Positions 53,068 to 62,279 of a DNA stretch of 64,000 nt are shown here, piece after piece. Each line of letters opens with the position of its first letter. Position 1 is the stretch's first letter. This stretch comes from JBCCCJ01 sp039029315 (GTDB taxonomy: Bacteria > Bacteroidota > Bacteroidia > J057), in assembly GCA_039029315.1 (NCBI GenBank), contig JBCCGK010000006.1, positions 62,001-126,000 on the forward strand, read 5' to 3'. The notes under the pieces are model-generated. The model made no database searches. It was not told the DNA's origin and worked only from the letters and a program-made list of their open reading frames with translations. A program made the translations under genes and the position numbers.

Positions 53068-54399
53068 ATGAAGGATTCTCACACATACTACCTAGACAAG
53101 CGAGACTTGTTGGCTGACCTTCTCCAGATCCTGGCTGATGATCCTTCTCTGGCGAATGAGGATGAAAGAATCAAAGGTCTGATCACAAAAATCCATAAGA
53201 AGGCGAAGAAGCAAAAGCGAGCAATCGCAAGTGCCAAAGCACGACAGGCTGATATGGCCAAACGTGCCAACAGCCTGCTGTTTCAACAAAATGATGAGCG
53301 ACAAGCGGGATCGCCTGACATGATTCATGCTGATGATGAACAGCACCCTCATCTTGAACGCCCTCAACGCTGTTATATCTGCAAGTCTTCCTATCAGGAG
53401 TTGCATGCATTTTATCACTATCTCTGCCCGGATTGTGCCAAAACCAATTTTGCGCGCCGTTCAGACCATTGCGAATTGACGGGCAGGACAGCCCTGCTCA
53501 CAGGAGGCCGGATCAAGATCGGGTATGAAATTGCCTTGCGACTCCTTCGATGTGGGGCCACGGTTCATATCACCACCCGATTCCCCACCAATGCGTTTGA
53601 GACATACGCTCAAGAGAATGATTATCAGGAATGGAAGGATCGGCTAAAAATTCACGGACTGGATTTTCGGAATCTCCCAGCCCTGCAACATCTAATAGAT
53701 CAACTCTCCACCGAGCTAAATTCTTTGGAGATTCTGATCAATAATGCGGCCCAAACCATCAGTCGACCGGAAGCATTCTATGCGCCTCTGTTGGCCAAAG
53801 AGCAAAAACGCTATCTGCTTCAGGGAGACATCAAGACACAGTCAGACATGACTTCCCTGCTGTTCCCAAGTGGGAAGCAGGACATCTACGGTCAGCAATT
53901 AGACCTCAGAGCTGACAACAGTTGGGTGCAAACCCTCGACCAGGTTTCCCTCAAAGAAATGCTGGAAGTCCAGCTGGTCAATGTCACAGCTCCATTTCTC
54001 CTGTGCAGTCAATTACGTCCGCTGATGAAGCGATCTCCCTTCGACCGAACCTTTGTCGTGAATGTTTCGGCTATGGAAGGGGTGTTTAACCGACCATACA
54101 AAAGTCCCTGGCACCCCCATACCAATATGGGCAAGGCAGCCCTGAATATGATGACAAGAACTTCTGCTCAGGATTATGTTCGGGATGGAATCTATATGAC
54201 GAGTGTGGATACAGGATGGGTAACCGACGAAAATCCAGCCCCCAAACGCGAACGGCTTCGAGCGAGTGGATTTGTTCCGCCCCTAGATGTCGTAGATGGT
54301 GCGGCAAGGGTGTTGGCGCCTATTTTCGATGGGCTGAAGCAATCCTCTCCCCCACTCCATGGGGTTTTTCTGAAAGATTATCACATCAGCAATTGGTAA
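53068..54399 (+). CDS. SDR-family oxidoreductase with N-terminal zinc-finger extension
   Basis: 443 residues. N-terminal basic coiled coil (~30-75), a four-Cys zinc-binding motif (C102, C105, C120, C123), then a Rossmann domain from ~140: LLTGGRIKIGYEIALRLLR (NAD(P)-binding TGxxxxIG), ILINNAAQTISRP and VVNVSAMEGVFNRP (catalytic-type Ser). The position of the catalytic Tyr in YxxxK is Thr (HTNMGKAALNMMTRT), with Lys kept. I recall this HTNM-x-KAALNM form from related eukaryotic proteins, so the loss looks like a subfamily trait and the activity may not be classical. First of three co-directional genes with LRR and DoxX genes. Confidence 0.82.
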   Translation: MKDSHTYYLDKRDLLADLLQILADDPSLANEDERIKGLITKIHKKAKKQKRAIASAKARQADMAKRANSLLFQQNDERQAGSPDMIHADDEQHPHLERPQRCYICKSSYQELHAFYHYLCPDCAKTNFARRSDHCELTGRTALLTGGRIKIGYEIALRLLRCGATVHITTRFPTNAFETYAQENDYQEWKDRLKIHGLDFRNLPALQHLIDQLSTELNSLEILINNAAQTISRPEAFYAPLLAKEQKRYLLQGDIKTQSDMTSLLFPSGKQDIYGQQLDLRADNSWVQTLDQVSLKEMLEVQLVNVTAPFLLCSQLRPLMKRSPFDRTFVVNVSAMEGVFNRPYKSPWHPHTNMGKAALNMMTRTSAQDYVRDGIYMTSVDTGWVTDENPAPKRERLRASGFVPPLDVVDGAARVLAPIFDGLKQSSPPLHGVFLKDYHISNW

Positions 54400-54525
54400 G
54401 TAGAGGGACAACTTTAACTGAAAAGGGTATAAGGGGCATAGGGGAATTCTCTTTATTTTGGCCTATATCCCCCTATTTCCTTTATTGCCAAAAACACCTT
54501 CAATCGTACCCAATTTCTTAAACCC

Positions 54526-55695
54526 ATGCCTCTCCCCCCTGATTATCCTCTTCATTGCCCGATAGATGGTGTTCCTGATGGATTTTTGTTTGATCCGAAG
54601 GAGCTGGTACCTCTGCTGAAGTTTCTGAATCAGAACCAGCACACAGAAGAGTCGCTGACCTTCCAGCGGGGAACTGTCACAAAACGCCAAACCCTTGATT
54701 GCTGCAAACAGGATCTTGGGCCAGGTGGAGCCAAACTGCTGACCGAAGCGCTCATGGATAATGACCAGATAGAAGCCATTCTCTTTGGGACGGGAGGCAT
54801 TGGGGATGAAGGAGCCAAGAGCGTAGGCAGGTTATTGAAGAAAAATCAGCGCATTCACACGGTCTATCTGGGCTGTAATTTGATTGGGGAGGGAGGCATT
54901 GAAGCACTCTATGATGCCTTGGCAGACAATTCGACTGTCAGAGCATTGTGGCTCAAGCGAAATCCAATTGGACGGGAGGGCGCCATGTCTTTGGTTAACT
55001 TACTGAGAGTCAATCGGAATATTCGAACTCTTGATTTGGTTAATACGGGGATTGGAAGTGGTCTGGTTTGGCTGATCCAGAATATGATAATTCTAGCGTA
55101 TCCAATAGAGCGTTTATATCTCAGTGGCAACCAGATTGATCAGACATATGTTCCTTCTTTGAATCAATTATTGAGCCGCAATCATTCCTTAAAAGAGCTA
55201 TTTCTCAGTGTCAATCTTCTGGGCGATGAAGGAGTCATCCAACTTTGTGAAGGCCTGGGCAAAAACAAGCAGCTCACCACCCTCACCCTGGCCAGCAATG
55301 GAATTACGTCGAGAGGATTGGCCGTTTTGCTGGATACCGTTCAGAAACATCCAAAATTGTCTTATCTTGATCTCGGCTATAGCCCTTCTACCAAGGTATT
55401 GGGGGCTTCTGCTAATCAGTTAGGGGACGATGGCGGGGAATTACTCGCAAAATTTCTAGTGGAAAATCAACGGTTAAAGCAGCTAGACATTCGCCGATCT
55501 GGAATTAGTGGCTTAGGGGCAAACTTTGTTGCGGCTGGCATCCTAAAGAATAATCATTTGCTCCGATTCCATTTTGATCAGATTCCCAAAATTTTTAAAC
55601 AGAAGATTCAAGAAAAATTGAAGCAAAACCAACAGCAACATTCTCCCATCCAAATTCCCACAGACGTTCTCACCATAAAAAGTGTCTACAGATAA
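54526..55695 (+). CDS. Leucine-rich-repeat protein (ribonuclease-inhibitor type)
   Basis: 389 residues, no signal peptide or membrane helix. From ~60 it is built of about ten 28-30-residue LRRs of the RI/NLRC3 kind (LxxLxLxxNxIxxxGxxxLxxxL), e.g. IHTVYLGCNLIGEGGIEAL, VRALWLKRNPIGREGAMSL, LTTLTLASNGITSRGLAVLL, ending in a charged helix (KQKIQEKLKQNQQQ). Such repeats form a horseshoe for protein binding. This eukaryote-like class in bacteria is often an effector or a protein-interaction module; here neither export nor partner is visible. It lies between an SDR gene (126 bp) and a DoxX-type gene (30 bp). Confidence 0.82.
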   Translation: MPLPPDYPLHCPIDGVPDGFLFDPKELVPLLKFLNQNQHTEESLTFQRGTVTKRQTLDCCKQDLGPGGAKLLTEALMDNDQIEAILFGTGGIGDEGAKSVGRLLKKNQRIHTVYLGCNLIGEGGIEALYDALADNSTVRALWLKRNPIGREGAMSLVNLLRVNRNIRTLDLVNTGIGSGLVWLIQNMIILAYPIERLYLSGNQIDQTYVPSLNQLLSRNHSLKELFLSVNLLGDEGVIQLCEGLGKNKQLTTLTLASNGITSRGLAVLLDTVQKHPKLSYLDLGYSPSTKVLGASANQLGDDGGELLAKFLVENQRLKQLDIRRSGISGLGANFVAAGILKNNHLLRFHFDQIPKIFKQKIQEKLKQNQQQHSPIQIPTDVLTIKSVYR

Positions 55696-55725
55696 TCTCA
55701 GTCCAAGCATCAATTTTTTTCACTC

Positions 55726-56964
55726 ATGCAATGGAGTCCCGCTACTAAACTCGTTTTTCGATTTTTGACATGTTATATCTTCCTCTATACCATGTCCAAT
55801 CAGTTCATTCTATCCTTTGCCTTTGAAGCCATGTGGCAGGTCATTGTGCCCTGGTTTGCGGAGCATATCTTAGGACTGGAAGAACCAATAACTGTATTCA
55901 CCAATGGCAGCGGGGATACCCTCTACAATTACTTGAGTATTCTCTGTTATGCCATTGTCTCAGGGATTGCAACTATCATCTGGTCCAGTTTGGATGCAAG
56001 GCGTCCCAATTATGAGAAGCTCATGGAGTGGGTTATCATTCTGATTCGATATTATATCGTCTATGAAATGATCATGTATGGGCTGGCCAAAGTCTTCTAT
56101 ATGCAATTCCAACCGCCACGATTTGGCCGCCTCATTCAGGATTATGGCGATTCTTCGCCTATGGGATTGATGTGGACCTTTATGGGGTTCTCAAAGGGGT
56201 ATACCATTTTTGCAGGAGTAGGCGAACTCATTGGTGGCCTCTTGTTGCTCTTCAGACGAACCACCACTCTTGGTGCATTGATTGTCTTCGGTGTGATGTT
56301 CAATGTCATGATGATGAATTTCTGTTATGACATTCCAGTGAAGCTTCTCTCCTCTCATCTGGTCTTGCTGAGTGGCCTCCTGATTGCGCTGGACGGCAAG
56401 CGATTGTTCCGCACATTCATTCTGAACCGACCGACTGAATCAGTCCCCATGCCTCCTTTGTTCAAAGATCCTGTACACGAAAAGGCAAAAATCATCGCCA
56501 AATGGATCATCGTCGCCATTGGTCTGGGGATATTCCTTGTAGGGTCGATCACGCAGCTTCAATTCATGAAAAACCGCAAACCACTCTTCCACGGCTTGTA
56601 TGAGGTGGAGAGTTTTGAGAGAAATGGAGAAATCATTCCCCCCTTGACGACTGACAGCACGCGCTGGGACAAGATTGCCATTGATTTCAAGAACCGGGCC
56701 TCTATCAGAACCATGAATGGAAAAACCCGTTGGTATAGTTTTGAACCTGATACCACAGACCAGACCATTGCCTATCATCTCACCAGCGATACAGTGAATG
56801 TGTATACTCTGGGTTATTCCTGGCCGGATTCCAATCAGTTTGTCCTGGAAGGAATCACCGATGGAGATACGCTGAGGATTGTTACCACACAAAAGACAAA
56901 GGATGATTTTCTCCTGACCAATCGGGGATTTCATTGGGTGAATCCTTATCCTTTCAATCGATGA
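55726..56964 (+). CDS. DoxX-like membrane protein with C-terminal extramembrane domain
   Basis: 412 residues. About seven helices from residue 10 to ~225, with ILIRYYIVYEMIMYGLAKVF and GVGELIGGLLLLFRRTTTLG typical of DoxX/DoxD-like quinone-linked membrane proteins. After another helix (AKWIIVAIGLGIFLVGSI, ~255-272) comes a beta-rich soluble domain to the end (e.g. WDKIAIDFKNRASIRTMNGK), not part of standard DoxX. Function of the fusion is unknown; links to the SDR and LRR genes upstream are positional. Confidence 0.72.
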   Translation: MQWSPATKLVFRFLTCYIFLYTMSNQFILSFAFEAMWQVIVPWFAEHILGLEEPITVFTNGSGDTLYNYLSILCYAIVSGIATIIWSSLDARRPNYEKLMEWVIILIRYYIVYEMIMYGLAKVFYMQFQPPRFGRLIQDYGDSSPMGLMWTFMGFSKGYTIFAGVGELIGGLLLLFRRTTTLGALIVFGVMFNVMMMNFCYDIPVKLLSSHLVLLSGLLIALDGKRLFRTFILNRPTESVPMPPLFKDPVHEKAKIIAKWIIVAIGLGIFLVGSITQLQFMKNRKPLFHGLYEVESFERNGEIIPPLTTDSTRWDKIAIDFKNRASIRTMNGKTRWYSFEPDTTDQTIAYHLTSDTVNVYTLGYSWPDSNQFVLEGITDGDTLRIVTTQKTKDDFLLTNRGFHWVNPYPFNR

Positions 56965-56984
56965 TTGAGGGTGAGGAATGAATG

Positions 56985-57059
56985 GAATACAGAGGTGCTG
57001 AGTCACAGAGAGAGAATCATCCTATCTGAAAGACTCTGTGTTTCCGTGTCTCTGTATTC
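56985..57059. terminator. Nested inverted repeat between convergent genes
   Basis: GAATACAGAG (56985-56994) pairs with CTCTGTATTC (57050-57059), and inside it CACAGAG (57004-57010) pairs with CTCTGTG (57034-57040). The long imperfect hairpin, overlapping the DUF4105 stop, lies between two convergent genes and may end transcription both ways. The right arm, CTCTGTGTTTCCGTGTCTCT, is of a type often dispersed in environmental bacterial genomes. Confidence 0.5.
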
Positions 57060-58263
57060 ATTTCCAAACAGGCTTCCAAGAATGTCCATTCATTTTGTAA
57101 TACAGCACCAGATTCCTCAAGAGCAAGAGAAAAAACCATGGGAGGTAATTCTCTGAGAATGCCTGAATGGCTGAAGACATATAACATCCCAGATGTAACA
57201 TCACGCCAAGCAGGGCACAGATGAAAAAATAATGCTTCAACCAGTCGGGGCGTTGTTTTCTGAATAAATAGAAGGCTGCAATCAGATGTGTCGGAGTCAA
57301 CCAGAACAGGTTCCAGTTCCAGGCGGTCGCTGTGTGATCTGTGGCAAACCAGAGGAGGGCAATAACAATTCCTCCCAAGCCAGACAAGGAATACAGAATT
57401 CCATCCAACGGATAACGCTCTCGACTCTTTTGAAGATTAGGCCAGCTAAATAAGGCTGCCAGCGCTAAAAAAATCCCGAGTAAAAATATAGGATGCAAAT
57501 AAAGAGGAGTTGGGACAATGACAGAAGGTGCATCTCGAACCAATTCCTGCTCCTTGACAAATGGTACTTTTTCTCCATTTCTGATGATCATTGCCTTCGC
57601 CATTTCACTTTCTAAAAAATCTGGCAAAAACATCTGATCCCAAGGTGTCGTCTGAACATCTACTACAGAACCCAATCCGAGATCAATCCAAAAATCTGCC
57701 CAGGGTCTGTCTGCCAGATAAATGTCGGTCATGTCCCTGAAAGTAGAATCTGTTTGTCGATCTGGGGTAGCCAAAATCAAGCTGTCCCCCAGGACTTTTT
57801 CGTAGAGATCTCTCAAGCGAGACGAGCAATTGTCAAAAAAGAAATCGTAGAGATAATAGCGATTCTCTGGCAGGTTGTTTGTCTCCAGAAATTCATACAT
57901 CGCCTGTTTCTGGGCTTGACTCAAATTGTAGGTTTGGGAAGTAAAACTTCTTTGTAAGTACTCATACACCCGATCGAAGTTCTGATAGCTCTCTGTTCCA
58001 ATCCGGTAATTGAGTTTGCCTCTGGCGAATTCCAGATAAAATCCCGGCGGATTGAAATCAAAGGTTCCATAGTTGTAGACCTTATCGATACCCAGCATGG
58101 GATCAAATACCCTGATTGCACTATGACCGAATGTGGCATATAGGTCTCTTCCTGAAGAAGCTGTCAACAAGCTGATTTCAGCTCTTTCTGAAAGTTGTTG
58201 TGCTGACAGATCTTGCCAGAGAAGACAAGTGCAAAAAACAATCGGAAGCAGAAGTTTTTTCAT
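57058..58263 (-). CDS. DUF4105 (Lnb N-terminal periplasmic domain) membrane protein
   Basis: 401 residues from the ATG at 58263, the start of a proper signal peptide (KKLLLPIVFCTCLLWQDLSA); the frame runs on to 58296. The periplasmic part (to ~250) has the DUF4105 signature: ATFGHSAIRVFDP, YNYGTFDF and FFFDNCSSRLRDL, with His and Cys resembling an NlpC/P60-like His-Cys active pair. Five hydrophobic helices follow. Common in Bacteroidota; perhaps an envelope hydrolase or transacylase (inference from the fold). Confidence 0.85.
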   Translation of the reverse strand: MKKLLLPIVFCTCLLWQDLSAQQLSERAEISLLTASSGRDLYATFGHSAIRVFDPMLGIDKVYNYGTFDFNPPGFYLEFARGKLNYRIGTESYQNFDRVYEYLQRSFTSQTYNLSQAQKQAMYEFLETNNLPENRYYLYDFFFDNCSSRLRDLYEKVLGDSLILATPDRQTDSTFRDMTDIYLADRPWADFWIDLGLGSVVDVQTTPWDQMFLPDFLESEMAKAMIIRNGEKVPFVKEQELVRDAPSVIVPTPLYLHPIFLLGIFLALAALFSWPNLQKSRERYPLDGILYSLSGLGGIVIALLWFATDHTATAWNWNLFWLTPTHLIAAFYLFRKQRPDWLKHYFFICALLGVMLHLGCYMSSAIQAFSENYLPWFFLLLLRNLVLYYKMNGHSWKPVWK

Positions 58264-58448
58264 AAGTATATGGTCGAGTGCCAAACAATTGGTCAAGCAG
58301 ACGAAGATAGAGATTCAAAGAGGACTCACAAAGTAGAGAAGGTTGGTTGAGGACAAAGAAAATCAAACCATTGGGTCATGGGACTTCCTGATACAAGGGA
58401 GCAGGCAACAAATAAGAGAGCATTTTACTCAATTTTTTGATTATTTTT

Positions 58449-59510
58449 TTAGAACAATCGCTCTACTCTCGCTTCCTCCGGAATCTGATCTTCTCCTGTC
58501 AGCAATACGTCTGTCAGCAATCTGGAACTAAATGGAGCCAATAATACCCCTTTCGTTCCAAATCCTCCGAGCACATGTAGACAGGGATGCACAGGATGGG
58601 TGCCAATGATGGGACGTCGATTGCGCGTGGTAGGCCGAATACCAGCCCAATGATCCAGGACCCGTACTGGTACATGAATCGCCTGATCTACATACATCAT
58701 GATCTCATCAGCAGCGGGGAATGTTGGTTCGGCATGCTCAAACTGGTTGGCATAGGTAGAGCCCGAGAGGAATTTTCCTTCTCCAATTGGGATCATATAT
58801 ATCTTCTTGCTAAGGACGAAGGGAAGATCGAGCGAGTCAGATTCAAGTATCAGGATTTCGCCTTTATTGGGAATGATGCTCCCAGCCGGCAGCCAGGGAC
58901 AGTGCGTCAGGTGATGCCCTTGACACAGGATCAAATGATCAAATGATTGCAGACCTGCCTCATTCATCCACAGATTGCGATTGGTCAGACTGATATGGTC
59001 AAAGGGAACTGATTCATGAATGATGTGCAGCCCCCATCTGTCGATCAATATGTCATGGAGTTCTCGCAACAGAGCCGGGATGTCCAGCCAGCCGCATGGA
59101 AGAATCATAATCCCTCCATGTGGGTTGATGATCTGCTTTGGGAGAAGAGGTTGTTCCACCAATTCTACCAACTCCCGAAAGGCAGGTTCGGCGGACCGAC
59201 CTAGCCATTTGTTGTATTCAGCTTCTTCCTTGAAGGCTCGATAAATGGGCGTATAATGCACATGCTTTGACAAGGACTGAAAGACAGGAATATCAAAAAA
59301 TGCCTGGATATCTTCCAACAGTTGATCCGCCATCCAGGACTTGGCACCATAGCGTCCCGTAATGACATTGAACAAACCTGCAGCAACTCTTGAGGCACTC
59401 TGTGGTTCCTGATCATCGATCAATGTCACTTCTTGTCCAGCTTGACACAGGCGTGCAGCCATAAAGCTGCCCGCCAATCCTCCCCCAATGATGGTAAATC
59501 GCTGTTTCAT
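58449..59510 (-). CDS. FAD-dependent oxidoreductase (DAO/glycine-oxidase-like)
   Basis: 353 residues from the ATG at 59510 (MKQRFTIIGGGLAGSFMAAR, the FAD dinucleotide fold GxGxxG). Further DAO-family parts: LIDDQEPQSASRVAAGLFN, LSGSTYANQFEHAEPTFPAA and HWAGIRPTTRNRRPIIGTHP, ending LHVLGGFGTKGVLLAPFSS. Resembles the FAD-dependent C-terminal part of MnmC and glycine oxidases. Substrate unknown. Its start is 42 bp after the MurF-Alr stop on the same strand, so the two are probably co-transcribed. Confidence 0.88.
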   Translation of the reverse strand: MKQRFTIIGGGLAGSFMAARLCQAGQEVTLIDDQEPQSASRVAAGLFNVITGRYGAKSWMADQLLEDIQAFFDIPVFQSLSKHVHYTPIYRAFKEEAEYNKWLGRSAEPAFRELVELVEQPLLPKQIINPHGGIMILPCGWLDIPALLRELHDILIDRWGLHIIHESVPFDHISLTNRNLWMNEAGLQSFDHLILCQGHHLTHCPWLPAGSIIPNKGEILILESDSLDLPFVLSKKIYMIPIGEGKFLSGSTYANQFEHAEPTFPAADEIMMYVDQAIHVPVRVLDHWAGIRPTTRNRRPIIGTHPVHPCLHVLGGFGTKGVLLAPFSSRLLTDVLLTGEDQIPEEARVERLF

Positions 59511-59552
59511 ATCACCGTTAGACGAACTCCTCCCCCTTATGATCAATGATCT

Positions 59553-62015
59553 TTATTCACGCACATATACCCGCCTGACCCTTGGACTGATCCGCACCAG
59601 AATTTCGTATGCGATGGTCTCAGCGGCAATCGCCAAATCGTTGACAGATAGATACTGCTCTCCCTGATGCCCAAAGATCACGACTTCATCCCCAGCCTGT
59701 GCTGATGGAATCTCTGTGACATCCAGCATCAGCATATCCATACACACCCTCCCAAAGATGGGGGCTTTTTTTCCCCTGACCAAAAAATACATCTTTCCGT
59801 TACTTACAGCTCGTGGAATCCCATCAGCATAACCAATTGGAATGGTTGCAATTCGCGTCTCTCTCTCTGCATATTGAGAACGACCATACCCAATGCTGCT
59901 TCCTCTCGGATAGGTTTGGATTTGACTGATCAAAGAATATAAACTCCCGATTTCTTCCAATTTATCCTCTTCTCCGGCAGGATTGATTCCATATAAGCCG
60001 ATTCCCATCCTGACCATCTCCATCGCATATTGTGGAAAACGAAGAATTCCGGCTGTATTCAGGATATGACGCAGTGCGAACAAGCCGATCGTGTCTCTCA
60101 GGTAGGCATACATCTGCTCAAATCGCTGTACTTGATGGTGAGAAAAAAGATCTTCTGATGCCTCATCCGCTGCAGCCAGGTGTGACATGACTGAGACGAC
60201 CTGTATATCTGGATGTTGGGTAAGAAATTCGCCTAACTGATCCAGATCTGTTTCTACAAACCCCAAGCGACCCATCCCTGTCTCTAGCTTGAGATGGAGG
60301 GGATAGGATTTCAGACCAGCCAGACGTGCCGCTCTCACGTAGCGTTCCAGAAACAAAAAATTGCTGACTTCTGGTTCTATCCCGAATTGAATCAGATCTT
60401 CGATGCTGGATAGATCCGGGTTCATCACCATGATGGGTAGGCGAATATGGTTTTGTCGGAGAGTGATCGCCTCGGAGGCATATGCAACTACCAGATAACT
60501 GGCTCCTTCTCGCTCCAATGCTTGTGCAATTTCCCAGCTCCCACTCCCATATGAAAAGGCCTTCACCATACACATGCTCATTGTTCCCTCGGGAAGCTGA
60601 CTCTTCAGAAAACGAAAGTTTCTTGCCAGAGCATTCAGATTAATCTTGAGGTAGGTTGCGTTGGCTTTATGGGTCAGCCGAGGGATGATCTGTTCGAAGG
60701 CATACTTTCTGGCTCCTTTCAGCAATACCGTACTGTCCACAAAGTCTTCGTATTGAAGAGCTGCTAACAGTTCTTCCGTATTTCGATAGCGATAGGCATG
60801 ATCCATGCTGGCAAAGACTTCTCCCACTGTTCGAACATGAGATTCTCCGACCAACTCCATTGCCTCATTGAGCAGTGCTTGCTGGATGCTCTCTTGCTGT
60901 TCTCCCAGATGTGGTATATCGCTCAGGATAATTTGATGTTTTTCCTGTGATCGAGTCTGCATCAAGAGACCAAAGGCATTTCTGACAGAATCCGGATCAG
61001 AATTGTAGCTGTCATTGATGATGGTGATATCCGGATTGTCTGTGACCATCTCACTCCGCATCTCGACAGGCTGCAACAGGGGAAGTCTGGAGAGGATCTC
61101 AGACAAAGAGATTCCAAGCTGTGTAGCTACCAGAATGGCCAATAAAGCATTTTCCTTGGCCGCTTCTCCTCCAAGTGGGATCAGACATAAGGCTTTTTCT
61201 TTCCCAGCTTGAAGTGTGATCTCCCAGCCATCATCTGTCGCACTCTCACCCAGGACTTTCAGCGCATCTGTCTTCTGTTTGCCTACACTGCGAATCGAGA
61301 CTCCAGATTGCTGGGCATATGCCATCACTTCCTGCTGCCAGGACCCTAGTAGCAGTGTCTCTACCTCTTGAAATAACTGGAGTTTTTCCTGCAATTTGTC
61401 GGACTCAGATTCAAAGCCTTCCCTGTGTGCAGGACCAAAATGGGTAAAAACCCCCAGGGTCGGGTGGATCATCTCTTGCAAAATCGCCATTTCTCCGGGG
61501 AGAGAGATCCCGGCTTCAATGATCGCCAAATCGGCAGCAGGATGAAGCTGTAGCAAAGACAAGGCCACCCCCAATTGGCTGTTGTAGCTCATCGGACTCT
61601 TCGCGATTTGAAACTGCAGATCCAATAGACTTGCCAGCCATTCCTTCACAGTCGTTTTGCCATTGCTGCCTGTGATCGCAATCACAGGATAGTCAAATCG
61701 GCTTCGATGATGCCTCGCCCACAGTTGCAGACTGTCCAGACAATCATCACAGAGGGCATAATTGATGCCGCTGGCTTCAATTGCTTGTTCCGTCAGGAAG
61801 TTCTTCACGCCCAGTTTTAGTGCTTCTGGAATGAAGGCATGCCCATCCCGATTATCAGTCCGCAATGCCACGAACAGAGTCTCTGCCCCATGCGAGATCC
61901 GCCGCGTGTCATAAGCGATATATTTGATCGGATCAGGCGAGAATTCTCCTTGAAAGAGGTCCCGGGCTCCTCCGGCCTGTGCAATCTCCTGAATGGTATA
62001 AGGGATTCCTGGCAT
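59553..62015 (-). CDS. Bifunctional UDP-MurNAc-tripeptide:D-Ala-D-Ala ligase / alanine racemase
   Basis: 820 residues from the ATG at 62015; the in-frame TTG at 62036 overlaps a -7 promoter element and is rejected. The MurF half (1-~440) shows VIAITGSNGKTTVKEWLASL (P-loop), NSQLGVALSLL and INDSYNSDPDSVRNAFGLL. The racemase half (~450-820) shows TYLKINLNALARNFRFLKSQ, MVKAFSYGSG with the PLP Lys, GIGLYGINP, and SIGYGRSQY...TIPIGYADGIPR with the catalytic Tyr region, then VCMDMLMLDVT. MurF-Alr fusions couple D-alanine production to cell-wall precursor ligation and are characteristic of Bacteroidota. Confidence 0.95.
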   Translation of the reverse strand: MPGIPYTIQEIAQAGGARDLFQGEFSPDPIKYIAYDTRRISHGAETLFVALRTDNRDGHAFIPEALKLGVKNFLTEQAIEASGINYALCDDCLDSLQLWARHHRSRFDYPVIAITGSNGKTTVKEWLASLLDLQFQIAKSPMSYNSQLGVALSLLQLHPAADLAIIEAGISLPGEMAILQEMIHPTLGVFTHFGPAHREGFESESDKLQEKLQLFQEVETLLLGSWQQEVMAYAQQSGVSIRSVGKQKTDALKVLGESATDDGWEITLQAGKEKALCLIPLGGEAAKENALLAILVATQLGISLSEILSRLPLLQPVEMRSEMVTDNPDITIINDSYNSDPDSVRNAFGLLMQTRSQEKHQIILSDIPHLGEQQESIQQALLNEAMELVGESHVRTVGEVFASMDHAYRYRNTEELLAALQYEDFVDSTVLLKGARKYAFEQIIPRLTHKANATYLKINLNALARNFRFLKSQLPEGTMSMCMVKAFSYGSGSWEIAQALEREGASYLVVAYASEAITLRQNHIRLPIMVMNPDLSSIEDLIQFGIEPEVSNFLFLERYVRAARLAGLKSYPLHLKLETGMGRLGFVETDLDQLGEFLTQHPDIQVVSVMSHLAAADEASEDLFSHHQVQRFEQMYAYLRDTIGLFALRHILNTAGILRFPQYAMEMVRMGIGLYGINPAGEEDKLEEIGSLYSLISQIQTYPRGSSIGYGRSQYAERETRIATIPIGYADGIPRAVSNGKMYFLVRGKKAPIFGRVCMDMLMLDVTEIPSAQAGDEVVIFGHQGEQYLSVNDLAIAAETIAYEILVRISPRVRRVYVRE

Positions 62016-62033
62016 ATCCGGCTTGTAGAAGCC

Positions 62034-62041
62034 CAAAGATA
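62034..62041 (-). promoter_or_regulatory. Candidate -7 element TATCTTTG for murF-alr
   Basis: Exact TAnnTTTG on the minus strand, 18 bp before the ATG at 62015, immediately after the hairpin at 62047-62064. No -33 TTTG is found at the right distance because the hairpin occupies that space. Confidence 0.4.
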
Positions 62042-62046
62042 CAAAA

Positions 62047-62064
62047 ACCGGGCGACAGCCCGGT
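62047..62064 (-). terminator. Intrinsic terminator, minus strand
   Basis: ACCGGGC pairs with GCCCGGT around a 4-nt loop, followed on the minus strand by five T. It separates the barrel genes upstream from murF-alr. Confidence 0.8.
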
Positions 62065-62111
62065 CTCTATGGAGAAGATCTAAAGGGTATAAAAATTTTT
62101 ACTGACTCTCA

Positions 62112-62271
62112 GAGACTGTTTGAACATCTGTCACTTATTTTTTGTATGCGTCTTTTTCCTCATCCGGTAGCTTTTTTTATTCCCATAGCACAACTATGAG
62201 AACAAAAAAGAGCCTTGTCTGAGAAAAAAATACATCCTAAACATTCTCAGCACAGATTCCCAAACAGTCTC
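62112..62271 (+). mobile_element. MITE-like element, copy 3 (160 bp)
   Basis: Same orientation as the copy at 28861 and more than nine-tenths alike by eye. Ends GAGACTGTTTGAAC and CCCAAACAGTCTC; target duplication TCA at 62109-62111 and 62272-62274, different from the TTA of the other copies. It lies 8 bp after the stop of the barrel gene at 62280. The central palindrome has CCCATAG and CTATGAG arms. Confidence 0.88.
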
Positions 62272-62279
62272 TCAGGCGC

